DNA of 64,000 bases. Origin: Myxococcales bacterium 68-20 (GTDB lineage: Bacteria; Myxococcota_A; Polyangia; Polyangiales; Polyangiaceae). Shown here piece after piece: positions 47,039-56,173 of the stretch. The notes under the pieces are model-generated. The model was not told the DNA's origin, did no database searches, and saw nothing but the letters and a program-made list of their open reading frames with translations. Each line of letters starts with the position of its first letter. Position 1 is the first letter of the stretch. Location: positions 1 to 64,000 of the forward strand of contig MKVQ01000034.1 of NCBI GenBank assembly GCA_001899635.1, written 5' to 3'. Both the position numbers and the translations under genes were made by a program.

Positions 47039-48454
47039 TCATTTCTCCGCGCGATCGATCGCGATGAACCTGCTCGAGTCTCCGCGCTTCACCTTGAGGA
47101 GAATCGGCTTGTCCGCCGGAGCCTCGCGCACCCTCGAGCGGAGGTCGTTCGCCGAGGCGATCGGCTTCCTGTCCGCTTCGACGATCACGTCGCCGGGCTG
47201 GAGCGCGCCGGCGCTCGGCCCGCCGGGCGCGACGCGCCTGACGACCGCCCCTCCCCCTTCGGCATCGCCGACCTCGAGCCCGAGCCCGCCCGTCTCGGCC
47301 TTCTGACGGGCCGAGGGCGACTTCCCACGCCCCTCGTCTTCGAGCTGGGCGAGGGTGACCTGGACGTTCTTCGTCTGGCGGTCCCGATGAACGACGAGAT
47401 CGACCTTCGACCCCGGCGCATGACGGGCGATCGTGCGAGACAGGTCGCGCGCGTGTCGGATCGAAACGTCGCCCACGCGCACGATGACATCGCCGCTGAC
47501 GAGCCCCGCGCTCGAGGCCGGACCGCCCTTCTCGACGTCACCGACGAGCGCGCCGCGCACGTCACCGAGCCCGAGGGCGGAGGCGAGGTTGTCGTCGATC
47601 TCCTGGACTTGGACACCGAGCCGCCCGCGCTTCACGTGACCGTCGGCCACGAGCTGCGGGAGGACGACCTTTATCTCATCGGACGGGATCGCGAACCCGA
47701 TGCCCTGCCCAGCGGGGTTGATCGCCGTGTTCATCCCGATGACCTGGCCGCGAGCATCGAACAGGGGGCCGCCGCTGTTCCCTGGGTTGATCGACGCGTC
47801 CGTCTGGATGAAGTCGTCGTAGGGTCCGGCGCCGATCGCGCGGCCCTTTGCGCTGACGATGCCCGTCGTCACCGTGTGCCCCAGCCCGAACGGGTTTCCG
47901 ATCGCGACGACCGGCTCACCGACGCGCAGCGTGCCGCTGGGGCCGAACGGCACGAACGGCAGCGACGGTGCCCCCTGGATCTCCAGGACGGCGACGTCGA
48001 GCCGCTCGTCGCGACCTTTCACCTTCGCCGTCAACTCACGCTCGTCGGCGAGCTTCACCTTCACCACGTCGGCGCCTTCGACGACGTGCGCGTTCGTGAG
48101 CACGTGCCCCTTGTCGTCGAAGATGAAGCCGGATCCGAGCGCGCGCTGCTTTCGCGGAGCCTCGGAGCCGAAGCCGCCGGGCCCGTTGCGGAAGAAGAAC
48201 TCGAATGGCGACATCGGCTCACCGGCGCTCGCGCGCTTGGCCGTCTGCTCGACGGTGATGTTGACGACCGACGCCTTCACCTTCTCGACGAGAGACGCGG
48301 TGTCGAGCGCCGGTCCGGGAAGGGCCGTCTCCGCCGATGTCACGCCGGTCGTCGCGGTCTGCGCCGCTGCGGGGCTGCATCCAGCAGAGAGCGCAAGCGT
48401 GGGCAGGACCGAGAGGACGAGGTTGGGAACGAAGCGATGCGTTCGGAGCTTCAC
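47039..48454 (-). CDS. htrA: HtrA/Deg family serine protease with two PDZ domains
   Basis: A 471-residue periplasmic protease/chaperone for misfolded envelope proteins. A signal with a lipobox-like LSAGC at ~26 is followed by the trypsin-like domain with His (TNAHVV), Asp (RLDVAVL) and Ser (GNSGGPLF), then two PDZ domains (GRLGVQVQEID... and GGLGLEVGDAE...). The GTG at 48454 directly precedes the signal peptide; a GTG at 48481 is possible and neither has a good SD. Confidence 0.93.
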   Translation of the reverse strand: MKLRTHRFVPNLVLSVLPTLALSAGCSPAAAQTATTGVTSAETALPGPALDTASLVEKVKASVVNITVEQTAKRASAGEPMSPFEFFFRNGPGGFGSEAPRKQRALGSGFIFDDKGHVLTNAHVVEGADVVKVKLADERELTAKVKGRDERLDVAVLEIQGAPSLPFVPFGPSGTLRVGEPVVAIGNPFGLGHTVTTGIVSAKGRAIGAGPYDDFIQTDASINPGNSGGPLFDARGQVIGMNTAINPAGQGIGFAIPSDEIKVVLPQLVADGHVKRGRLGVQVQEIDDNLASALGLGDVRGALVGDVEKGGPASSAGLVSGDVIVRVGDVSIRHARDLSRTIARHAPGSKVDLVVHRDRQTKNVQVTLAQLEDEGRGKSPSARQKAETGGLGLEVGDAEGGGAVVRRVAPGGPSAGALQPGDVIVEADRKPIASANDLRSRVREAPADKPILLKVKRGDSSRFIAIDRAEK

Positions 48455-48549
48455 GGGGCATACAACACGAGAGCCGCCCACGTCTTCCCGGCTGCGCTGC
48501 GTTTGCCGCGAGGCCCGAGACGACGGATGCCCGCCCGTTCCCCGCGCGG

Positions 48550-49425
48550 TCAGCCCGAGATGGGCGCCTTCGGCTCGTACGACTGGAGCACCTCGACGGC
48601 ATCTCCGGGCTTCTCGTCGACGGCTGGAGGCGCGAGGCCTCCGCCGACGCCTGCGACGATCACGGTGATGTTGTCCATCCCACCACGCTCGTTCGCGAGC
48701 GCGACGAGCCTCTCTGCGGCCAGCTCCGGGCGCTTCGACTGGATGACGACGTCCCGGATCTCTTCGTCGCTCACTTCCCCCGTGAGCCCATCGGAGCAGA
48801 GGATGAGGCAGTCCCGATCGCGGAGCTCCATCATCCCGATCGCCACCTTGAGCTCGGGCTGATGGCCCATCGCCTGGAGGATGACGTTGCGCATCGGGGA
48901 TTGGCTCGCGTCCTCGGGGCTCATGATCCCGCTGTCGACGAGGAGCTGCACCATGCTCTGGTCGTGCGTGATCTGCGCGATCTCACCGCCGCGGACGAGG
49001 TAAGCGCGCGAATCGCCGACCTCGGCGATGTATGCTCGACCCGCGCGGACGAACACGGCCGTGAGCGTCGCGCCCATCCGTGCCTGCTCGCGCTGCCCGT
49101 GCTCCCGGACCACCTCGTGGGCGCGGCGGACGGCCTCCGTCAGGGTCGCGTCACGCGGCGTCTCGAGCGGAGCATCGGCGATCTCCCGCGTGATCGTCTC
49201 GACGACCAGTGCGCTCGCCACCTCCCCGGCCTGGGCGCCTCCCATCCCGTCCGAGACGGCCAGGAGGACGCCGCGTTCTCCGACGTCGAAGCGGGCGTGA
49301 GAGCGCTCTTGCAGGAGGGCGCCGCCGGTCAGGTCCGCCACGACGAACGCGTCTTCGTTGTTCTCGCGTACGAGTCCGACGTCGGACACCGCGGCGACGC
49401 TCACATAGTGGCTCACTGATGGCAT
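48550..49425 (-). CDS. PP2C family Ser/Thr protein phosphatase
   Basis: A 291-residue PPM phosphatase with the eleven-motif fold: [10 protein letters not shown] (metal-binding Asp), [48 protein letters not shown] and DNITVIV. It reverses kinase phosphorylation, and its natural partners may be the two kinases in the window. ATG 49425 has GAGGAGG upstream, preferred over an earlier frame start at 49497. It is divergent from lolD across 248 bases. Confidence 0.94.
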   Translation of the reverse strand: MPSVSHYVSVAAVSDVGLVRENNEDAFVVADLTGGALLQERSHARFDVGERGVLLAVSDGMGGAQAGEVASALVVETITREIADAPLETPRDATLTEAVRRAHEVVREHGQREQARMGATLTAVFVRAGRAYIAEVGDSRAYLVRGGEIAQITHDQSMVQLLVDSGIMSPEDASQSPMRNVILQAMGHQPELKVAIGMMELRDRDCLILCSDGLTGEVSDEEIRDVVIQSKRPELAAERLVALANERGGMDNITVIVAGVGGGLAPPAVDEKPGDAVEVLQSYEPKAPISG

Positions 49426-49673
49426 CGGTCCTCCTCGACCGCTCCTCATTGCACGAGCTTGGCCGGGCCTCGTACGGCCCGAAACCTGCGGATCCACGGC
49501 CCTGCTCGGGAGCGGCGGCAGTGCCGCCTGTGGCTGTCCTTCACGCTTGGGGCAGGCCGCCCCGAGGCCGCGCTCGCCGCCGGGGCGCGGCGGAGCCGAC
49601 CGCTCGAGGGGAAGGAGCCGACCGCTCGAAGGGAAACAGACGACGGGGCTCGTGTGCTAGAAGGAGCACGATC

Positions 49674-50420
49674 ATGGCTCGTCCAGTCGTCGTCGCCAGG
49701 GACGTCAAGAAGTCCTTCCAGCACATGGGGCGGACGCTCGACGTCCTTCGTGGGATCGACCTCACGATCAACGAAGGGGAGATGGTCGGCATCGTCGGCC
49801 AGTCCGGCGCGGGCAAATCCACGCTCCTCCACTGCATCGGCACGCTCGACGTCATCACCTCGGGCTCGCTCAAGATCGACGATGCCGAGCTGACCGATCT
49901 GTCGGGCACCCGCCTCGCGGCGCTCCGGAACCGGACGATCGGGTTCGTCTTCCAGTTCCACCACCTGCTCCCCGAGTTCAGCGCGCTCGAGAACGTGGTC
50001 ATGCCGGGGCTCATCCAGGGCCGCTCGCGTCGTGACATGGAACCCCGCGCCCGCGCCCTCCTCGAAGAGGTCGGCCTGAAGGAGCGCGTTCTCCACCGCC
50101 CCGGCGAGCTCTCCGGCGGCGAGCAGCAGCGTGTCGCGCTCGCTCGCGCGCTCGTCCTCGAGCCCAAGCTCCTCCTCGCCGACGAACCCACCGGCAACCT
50201 CGACTCACGGACCAGCGAGCAGATCCACCAGCTCTTCTACACCGTGAACGAGCAGCGCAAGACGACCATCGTGATCGTCACGCACAACGCGGCGCTCGCC
50301 GATGGGATGCCTCGCAAGATCACGCTCCGCGACGGACGCGTCGAGCGTGACGAGCGGCGGGCCCAAGGCTCGGTTGCCGCCAGCAGCGTGAGCGAGCGCA
50401 CCGGCAAAGTCGAAGTCTGA
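49674..50420 (+). CDS. lolD: LolD-like lipoprotein-releasing ABC ATPase
   Basis: A 248-residue ATPase with Walker [10 protein letters not shown] near 43, signature [15 protein letters not shown], Walker B LLLADEP and the TGNLD D-loop; the [16 protein letters not shown] segment identifies the LolD/MacB-type group. It would power lipoprotein extraction with LolC/LolE, which are not adjacent here. ATG 49674 has AAGGAG seven bases upstream. The C-terminus has a ~20-residue extension. Confidence 0.9.
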   Translation: MARPVVVARDVKKSFQHMGRTLDVLRGIDLTINEGEMVGIVGQSGAGKSTLLHCIGTLDVITSGSLKIDDAELTDLSGTRLAALRNRTIGFVFQFHHLLPEFSALENVVMPGLIQGRSRRDMEPRARALLEEVGLKERVLHRPGELSGGEQQRVALARALVLEPKLLLADEPTGNLDSRTSEQIHQLFYTVNEQRKTTIVIVTHNAALADGMPRKITLRDGRVERDERRAQGSVAASSVSERTGKVEV

Positions 50421-50435
50421 CTCGCGCTTCGCCCC

Positions 50436-52670
50436 CTAGCCGGCGCCGAGACGCCGGAGGAGCGCCATGGCCCCCGCCTGCGCGCGCCCGGACGTTGCGT
50501 GAAGTGTCCGTGTGACCTCGGCGTGGAGCTGCTGCGTGCGGACACGCCCTCGGTCGACCTGCGCGCCGATGCGCGCGACGGCCTCGAGGTCCACCGCGTC
50601 GATCTCGCGGAGCCCGACGATGGCCGCGACCAACACGCCGTCGTCGTCGTGCGCGACGAGGTGGAGCAACACCGGCCGGGCGCGCCCGCCCCAGACGCGC
50701 GGAAGCGCACGCGCGGCGGCACGACAAAGGGTCGGCACCGGTGAGGTCGCGAACTTCACGACGAGGTTCCCCGTGATCTCGTCGTTCGCCTTCGGCACGC
50801 TCAGGAGCAGGTCTTCGGCGAGCTCGGTCGCCACACGGTTCTGCCCCGTCCTCGCTTGCTCGAAGATCCGCTCGAGCGCCGCGCGCAGCACCGGAAAGGC
50901 GGAGTCGCCGAGCGACTTCATCGTCGTCACGAACGCGATGCGAGCTCGCGGATCGGCAAGCGACTTGGTTCGGGCGCCGTAGAGCGCGTACGCCCCGGCC
51001 ACACCTGCGTGCGCGATGAGCTCGACGGCCGCCGCCCCCGCGTCCTGCTGCGCGAGGAGGGCAACCGCGATCGGAGCGAGGACCTCCGGATCGACAAACG
51101 ACCGAGCGACACCGGCGAGCGAGTCGCGCGCAGCCGCGTCGTCGCGGACGCGCTCCTCGAGGCCCGCCACGATCAGGGAAACCTGCGCGAGCGTCCGCAC
51201 GTCGGCGCGCTGCGCGAGGATCCGCACGGCGTCGTCGAGCTCGGCGAGCCGGCGTACGAACGCGCGGGGATCGCGCTCGTGCACGATCTGGCCAAGCGCT
51301 GCCTTCACGTCCGTCGCGAGCGCGCCCGCGAGCGCCTGCCCCGGCGTCATCTGCGCCTCGCCCATGAAGCGCGCGTACCCATCGGCGCTGCTCTCTAGCC
51401 AGTCCGTAGCGAGCTCACTCGACGGAGGCGGAGCCAACCGAGCCGCGGGCAGCGAGGGGCTCGACGGCAAGTCCAAGCTCGGCACACCGCGAACCGACGA
51501 GGGGACCTCCGGGGTGAAGAGGGTCTTCAACTCGGCCCGGAGCTCCATCATGTCCGCATGGCGGTCGTCGCGACACTTCGAGAGCGCTCGCTGCACCAGC
51601 CGATCGAAGCGCGGATCCACGTCCGGCCTCCTGGCGGCGATCGGCGGAGCCGGCGCGCTCACCTGCATCCGGCGGATCGAGTCGGCGTCGTGCGCGAGGA
51701 ACGGCACCGTTCCCGTCGCGAGCTCGTACAGCATGATCCCGCACGCGTAGACGTCGCTGCGTGCGTCGAGCTCCTCACCGAGGCACTGCTCCGGGGACAT
51801 GTAGACGGGCGTCCCTGCGAGGCGCTGCGCAACCTCTCCGGACACGCTCGGAGGTACGGCGAAGCCGAAGTCGAGGACCTTCACCGTCTCGACACGCTTG
51901 CCGTCGTCGTCGTCCTTCGCGACGATCATCACGTTGTCCGGCTTCACGTCGCGGTGGATGAGACCACGGCTGTGAGCATGCCCGAGCCCCGCACAGACCT
52001 GCAGCATCAACGACGCTATCCGCGGCACGTCGAAGATCTGCTCGCGCTGCTGGATCGATCGGAGCGTGGCGCCGTTGACGAACGCCATCGAGAGATAGAG
52101 GAGGCCGTCGGGCTCCTGGCCGAAGTCGTAGATGTGAACCAGGTTCGTGTGATCGAGACGCGAGAGCGCGAGCGCCTCGGCATAGAAGCGACGACAGAAC
52201 TCGACGTCGCGCTGGAACGCCTCGTGGAGGACCTTCACCGCGACCGTGATGCCGAGGCCGAGGTGACGGGCGCGATAGACGGCGCCGATGCTGCCTTCGC
52301 CGAGCACCGAGAGGATCTCGACGCGCCCGCCCGCGATCACGCGCCCGACGAACTGGTCCGCCGACACCGAACCTTCGAGCAGCGGCGCGGCGGTCTCGCG
52401 CTCCTCTTCCTCGTAGGGGTAGAGCCGGAGCGCGCAACCATGCTCGCTCGTCGTGCCGAGCGGCTCCGCGAGCAGCCGAAGCGGGGAGCCCGTTCGCGAC
52501 GTGTACACCTCGAGGACGTGCGGTCCCGGCCGTGTAGGCTCGTGTTCGAGCCGAACCCACACCGCACGCCCGAGGAGCGACGCTTCCTCCAGCTCACGCG
52601 CAGCCTCCTCTTCGAGGAGAGCTGCGACGAGAATTGGCAGCGCCTCAGCCATCCACGACCAAGGTCCCAT
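50436..52670 (-). CDS. large Ser/Thr protein kinase with helical-repeat tail
   Basis: A 744-residue protein. A ~100-residue N-terminal domain of unknown type leads to the kinase domain (~112-375) with LGEGSIGAVY, VAVKVLHEA lysine, IHRDVKPDNV, DFGF and YMSPEQCLGEELDARSDVYA, so it is catalytically complete. After a Ser/Pro linker, residues ~430-744 are predicted helical HEAT/ARM-like repeats. No membrane helix, so cytoplasmic. It converges on lolD at 15 bases. An internal ATG at 52652 is an alternative start. A repeat element lies just upstream. Confidence 0.9.
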   Translation of the reverse strand: MGPWSWMAEALPILVAALLEEEAARELEEASLLGRAVWVRLEHEPTRPGPHVLEVYTSRTGSPLRLLAEPLGTTSEHGCALRLYPYEEEERETAAPLLEGSVSADQFVGRVIAGGRVEILSVLGEGSIGAVYRARHLGLGITVAVKVLHEAFQRDVEFCRRFYAEALALSRLDHTNLVHIYDFGQEPDGLLYLSMAFVNGATLRSIQQREQIFDVPRIASLMLQVCAGLGHAHSRGLIHRDVKPDNVMIVAKDDDDGKRVETVKVLDFGFAVPPSVSGEVAQRLAGTPVYMSPEQCLGEELDARSDVYACGIMLYELATGTVPFLAHDADSIRRMQVSAPAPPIAARRPDVDPRFDRLVQRALSKCRDDRHADMMELRAELKTLFTPEVPSSVRGVPSLDLPSSPSLPAARLAPPPSSELATDWLESSADGYARFMGEAQMTPGQALAGALATDVKAALGQIVHERDPRAFVRRLAELDDAVRILAQRADVRTLAQVSLIVAGLEERVRDDAAARDSLAGVARSFVDPEVLAPIAVALLAQQDAGAAAVELIAHAGVAGAYALYGARTKSLADPRARIAFVTTMKSLGDSAFPVLRAALERIFEQARTGQNRVATELAEDLLLSVPKANDEITGNLVVKFATSPVPTLCRAAARALPRVWGGRARPVLLHLVAHDDDGVLVAAIVGLREIDAVDLEAVARIGAQVDRGRVRTQQLHAEVTRTLHATSGRAQAGAMALLRRLGAG

Positions 52671-52741
52671 CCTCGCTGCGATCGATCAAGCGCCGACGGC
52701 CGACGACGATCGCTGCATCCGTTGGCCAGCTCAGCCGGTGA

Positions 52742-52897
52742 GGAAACAGGGAACAGGAAAGGGCAAGTGAAACGGGGAACGGGCACCCTGCCGACTGTAG
52801 GCCGAGCGATTCGCGCTCATCGGCCTCAGGGAAACGGTCGAGCCCTGGCGAGGCCCGTTCCCCGTTCTACTTGCCGGTTCCCCGTTCCCTGTTCCGG
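52742..52897. repeat. second copy of the hairpin repeat family
   Basis: Left arm 52742-52785 (GGAAACAGGGAACAGGAAAG then GGCAAGTGAAACGGGGAACG) and right arm 52852-52897 are near-complementary over ~45 bases, enclosing ~66 bases. The right arm CGTTCCCCGTTCTACTTGCC then GGTTCCCCGTTCCCTGTTCCG matches that of the element at 41516-41764 with two or so differences over ~41 bases. Non-coding. Confidence 0.85.
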
Positions 52898-52951
52898 ATA
52901 GGGCACGTTCGGCCCACTCGCTCGAGAGAGGTGCAGATGAGGTGCTGCGGT

Positions 52952-52967
52952 CTCGGAACGTTCCGAG
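52952..52967. promoter_or_regulatory. 16-bp perfect palindrome
   Basis: CTCGGAACGTTCCGAG, fully symmetric, in the gene-free region between ybbR and the kinase. It has the form of a dimeric regulator's operator. No binding protein can be named. Confidence 0.35.
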
Positions 52968-53116
52968 CGCGCGTCGTACTTCGACAGCTCCCCCGTCGAA
53001 CGTCTACCGAGGTGGCCGCGTCGGGGCGAACCACATTGCTGCGTTCGCCACGGTGGCGCTCTTCACGGGACATATCGCGCGAAGCGTGGGCGCGCTCGGG
53101 CTCGAGTCGCGCCGGC

Positions 53117-54034
53117 TCACCAGCGCACGGCCACCCGGGGCGGCGTGATGAACGCGTCGCACTTGTCGATGCGGACCGTGACCGGCAGGCTCATGCTGCC
53201 GGCTGGCTCTTTCGACGTGACCTCGACCTCCGGGACGATCTGCTCGGACCGGAGGCTGCGAACGATCTCGGGCGGGCAGACGAGGCGGACGTCCACCTCT
53301 GCCGGCGTCGCCTTGCCCTTGGGTGTTCCGAGGACGACAACCGGCAGCTTCGGGTACAGGCCCTCGGCGACCTCGCGCGCGATCTCCGCCGTGACGGTGA
53401 TGCTCTGCGGCTCGATCTTCAAGCGCGGGTTCGGCTTCTCGATCGCGAGCTGCCTCGGATACTCCCCCTCGGCAGAGAGCGCCCGGACATCGAACGCGTC
53501 GGCGCGCACGTGCTGGAGGACCATGACGTCGCTCTGGGGGCCTCGCACCTTCACGGTCTTCGGCTCGGCGACGAGCGGCGCCTTCACGACATAGCCGTCG
53601 GCAGGCGCCCCGACGACGCTCACCTGCACGGGGACGTCGCGCGTCACGCGCTGCTCCCACTTCAGATCGATCGACGGAGGCTCGAACTGCTCGATCTCGA
53701 CCCTCATCCCTTCGGGCAGCCGCACCATCTTCTCGTTGAAGACGACCCGCTCGGGCGAGCGCGTCAGGTCGAGGATGATGTGCACCGCGCCGCCGCGGAG
53801 GTTGTCGATCGTCCCCGCCGAGCCGCGCACGAAGATGCGGACGTCGCGCGGGATCGTGCCGGTGAAGACCTTGTCGCCGCTCTCCGGCGGAAGGTTCACC
53901 TCGAGATCGACGGAGATCGAACCGCGCGAGTCCTGGCCCCCGTGCACGAGCGAGTAGAGGACGAGCGCGAACGCGAAGCTCAAGAGCTTCAGGTTCAGGT
54001 TCTCCGTGAGCATCGCCTTGATGCGGTCCCACAT
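53117..54034 (-). CDS. ybbR: YbbR-domain regulator of the diadenylate cyclase (CdaR)
   Basis: A 305-residue protein with one N-terminal membrane helix (~14-32; LLSFAFALVLYSLVHGG) and two or three YbbR beta domains (IDLKWEQRVTRDVPVQVSVVGAPADGYVV is typical). In firmicutes the equivalent CdaR binds and modulates CdaA. It follows cdaA by about 43 bases in the same direction. The next gene in the classic cluster, glmM, is missing here. Confidence 0.91.
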   Translation of the reverse strand: MWDRIKAMLTENLNLKLLSFAFALVLYSLVHGGQDSRGSISVDLEVNLPPESGDKVFTGTIPRDVRIFVRGSAGTIDNLRGGAVHIILDLTRSPERVVFNEKMVRLPEGMRVEIEQFEPPSIDLKWEQRVTRDVPVQVSVVGAPADGYVVKAPLVAEPKTVKVRGPQSDVMVLQHVRADAFDVRALSAEGEYPRQLAIEKPNPRLKIEPQSITVTAEIAREVAEGLYPKLPVVVLGTPKGKATPAEVDVRLVCPPEIVRSLRSEQIVPEVEVTSKEPAGSMSLPVTVRIDKCDAFITPPRVAVRW

Positions 54035-54077
54035 GGCTCGTCGTCCTCAATAGGTTAAGGCGAAGGGAAAGTCCTGC

Positions 54078-55262
54078 TCAGCCGCTGCCGTCCTTCGGCG
54101 TCGGGGTCGACGAGCTCCGCTGCATCGGGATCGGCGTGGGGATCGGCGTCGTGAGCGTCTGCTTCGGGACGGAGCCCGGCAGCGGGGTCGTGAGGGTCTG
54201 CTTCGGAGCGGAGGTCGGCAGCGGCGTGGCGAGGGAGGGGGACGGCTGCATCGGCCGTGTCGCGCCGGGATCGGTGAAGCGCGCCGCCGGTACGGAGTCC
54301 TCGGGGAGGACCGACGCACGACGCCCCGCCTGGGCCATCGCGTCGACGGTGAACGAGGTGCGCTGTTCCCTCTGGTCGCCAACCGTCGGCGTCTGGGGCG
54401 GGAGCGTGATCCGGAGCGCACCGGGGGCCGGAGCCATCGAGGTCCGCTGCTTCGCCCCCTTCTTCTTCGCGCGCGCACGCTGGCCGAAGAGACCGAGGAG
54501 CGCTTGCTTGAGCGAGGCACCGTCGAGGTTCGGCACGATGTTGCCGTTGAAGCAGAAGCTGATGGTGCCGCGCTCCTCGGAGACGACGACGACGACGGCG
54601 TCGGTCTCCTCGGTGATCCCGAGCGCCGCGCGGTGGCGTGAGCCGAGCGACTTGTCGAGCACCTTCATGTCCGGCATCGGGAAGAAGACACCGGCCTTCG
54701 CGATTCGCAGGTTCCGGATGACGACCGCGCCGTCGTGGAGCTTGTTCAAGCTCTCGGGGATGAACATGCTCACGAGCAGCTCGCGCTGGACCTGAGCGTC
54801 GACCGGGGTGCCCTGACCGACGACGAACTCGTCGAGGTTGGCGTCTTGCTCGAAGCAGATCAGCGCGCCGATACGGTGACGCGCGAGCTCGGTCGAGGCC
54901 GCCACCACTTCGTCGATGACGCGCGTCTCCTGCTGGCGCGCCATCCCGGCGAAGAACGCACGAGAGCCGACGCGCATGAGACCGCGCCGGATGTCGTTCT
55001 GGAAGACGACGACGACGATGAGGATGATCGACGAGAGGAGCGACGAGAGGAGGTTGAAGAGGGTGAGGAGGCCGGCCCACTTCGCGACCACGTAGACGAG
55101 GAAGATGACACCGAGGCCGGTGCCCATCTGCATCGCGCGCGTTCCGCGCAAGACGAGGAGCGCGCGGTAGACGACATAGGTGACGATGAGGAGGTCGCCG
55201 ACATCGACGAGGACCTGGAGGATCGGGCGCCCCGCGAAGAGATGGCGAAGACCTTCCAACAT
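54078..55262 (-). CDS. cdaA: diadenylate cyclase CdaA with Pro/Thr-rich tail
   Basis: A 394-residue protein making c-di-AMP from two ATP. Three N-terminal membrane helices (~15-35, ~45-62, ~65-87) lead to the DAC domain with the catalytic DGA at 177-179 and GSRHRAALG at 207-215. The family is usually ~270 residues; here a ~125-residue low-complexity tail contains two copies of a 15-residue KQTLTTPLP-type repeat. It overlaps folP by one base (TGATG), so they are coupled. Confidence 0.93.
   Translation of the reverse strand: MLEGLRHLFAGRPILQVLVDVGDLLIVTYVVYRALLVLRGTRAMQMGTGLGVIFLVYVVAKWAGLLTLFNLLSSLLSSIILIVVVVFQNDIRRGLMRVGSRAFFAGMARQQETRVIDEVVAASTELARHRIGALICFEQDANLDEFVVGQGTPVDAQVQRELLVSMFIPESLNKLHDGAVVIRNLRIAKAGVFFPMPDMKVLDKSLGSRHRAALGITEETDAVVVVVSEERGTISFCFNGNIVPNLDGASLKQALLGLFGQRARAKKKGAKQRTSMAPAPGALRITLPPQTPTVGDQREQRTSFTVDAMAQAGRRASVLPEDSVPAARFTDPGATRPMQPSPSLATPLPTSAPKQTLTTPLPGSVPKQTLTTPIPTPIPMQRSSSTPTPKDGSG
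54139..54235. repeat. ~45-bp tandem repeat in the cdaA tail
   Basis: Two imperfect copies of a ~45-bp unit encode (G/T)S(V/A)PKQTLTTP(L/I)P at the end of CdaA. It is in frame, so copy-number change would lengthen or shorten the tail without a frameshift. Confidence 0.7.
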
Positions 55263-56173
55263 CAGATCTTCCTCCGGGGAGTCCCGAGGACGATCTCCAT
55301 GTCGATGGCCTGCCGCGTCGCGCGGACGTCGTGAACGCGAAGGATGTGGACGCCGGCGCGGACCGCATGCAGCGCCGCTGCGATCGACGCGCCTTCGCGC
55401 TCGGCAGGCTCCGCCTTCGATGCGCCCGGCTTCTGCGGGTCCACGAGCGTGAGGAACGACTTGCGGCTCGCACCGAACAGGACGGGCACTTCGCCGTTCT
55501 TGCTCACGGCCTCGACGACCTGGCCGGCGCGACGGAGGAGCTCGAAGCTATGACGCGACGCCTTCGAGAAGCCGAGCCCGGGATCCATGACGAGCGAGGA
55601 ACGCGGAACGCCGAGCTCGTTCGCTCGAGCTGCAGCGCGCTCCCACTCCGCGACCACGTCCACGACGACGTCGTCGTAGGCGCCGAGCGGCCAGCCGCCG
55701 TAGCCGCTCATCTGCTCCTGAGGAGCACGTGAGTGCGAGAGGACGAGGCAAGCGCCGCTGCCTCCGACCACTCGCGCGAGGTCTTCGTCACGCAGGAGCG
55801 ACACGTCGTTGACCGCGTGCGCTCCCGCATCGAGGCAGACGGCGGCAACCTCCACGCTCGTGGTGTCGATCGAGACGCACGCCCCGCGCTCCACGGCATA
55901 CCGGATGACCGGTAGGACGCGTTCGAGCTGCTCGCGGGGAGGCACGGGCTTGCTCCCAGGACGCGTCGATTCGCCGCCGACATCGACGATGTCGGCTCCC
56001 GCCGCGATGAGCTCGTCCACGCGGGTACGTGCGGCATCGCGATCGAGGAAGCGGCCGCCGTCGCTGAAGGAGTCGGGCGTCACGTTGCAGATCCCCATCA
56101 GGGCTGCACCGCGGCGAGCCACGGCCCCTCTCACGACGCCAGCGAATCTCGAGCTTCGCGTCATGACCAACAT
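55262..56173 (-). CDS. folP: dihydropteroate synthase
   Basis: A 303-residue TIM-barrel enzyme of folate synthesis that joins p-aminobenzoate to dihydropterin pyrophosphate, the sulfonamide target. Both signatures are present: MGICNVTPDSFSDGGRF near residue 26 and IVDVGGESTRPGS near 62, with SIDTTS and the GASRKSFL phosphate-binding segment. Cytoplasmic. It is the first gene of folP-cdaA-ybbR. ATG 56173 is used; ATG 56164 is also possible and neither has a clear SD. Confidence 0.95.
   Translation of the reverse strand: MLVMTRSSRFAGVVRGAVARRGAALMGICNVTPDSFSDGGRFLDRDAARTRVDELIAAGADIVDVGGESTRPGSKPVPPREQLERVLPVIRYAVERGACVSIDTTSVEVAAVCLDAGAHAVNDVSLLRDEDLARVVGGSGACLVLSHSRAPQEQMSGYGGWPLGAYDDVVVDVVAEWERAAARANELGVPRSSLVMDPGLGFSKASRHSFELLRRAGQVVEAVSKNGEVPVLFGASRKSFLTLVDPQKPGASKAEPAEREGASIAAALHAVRAGVHILRVHDVRATRQAIDMEIVLGTPRRKI

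Larger units (their letters stand above)
52671..53116. other. intergenic region between ybbR and the kinase, holding a repeat element
   Basis: About 445 bases with no gene. It carries an inverted-repeat element (52742-52897) and a perfect 16-bp palindrome CTCGGAACGTTCCGAG at 52952-52967. In many bacteria glmM follows ybbR here, but no glmM is present. Confidence 0.7.
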
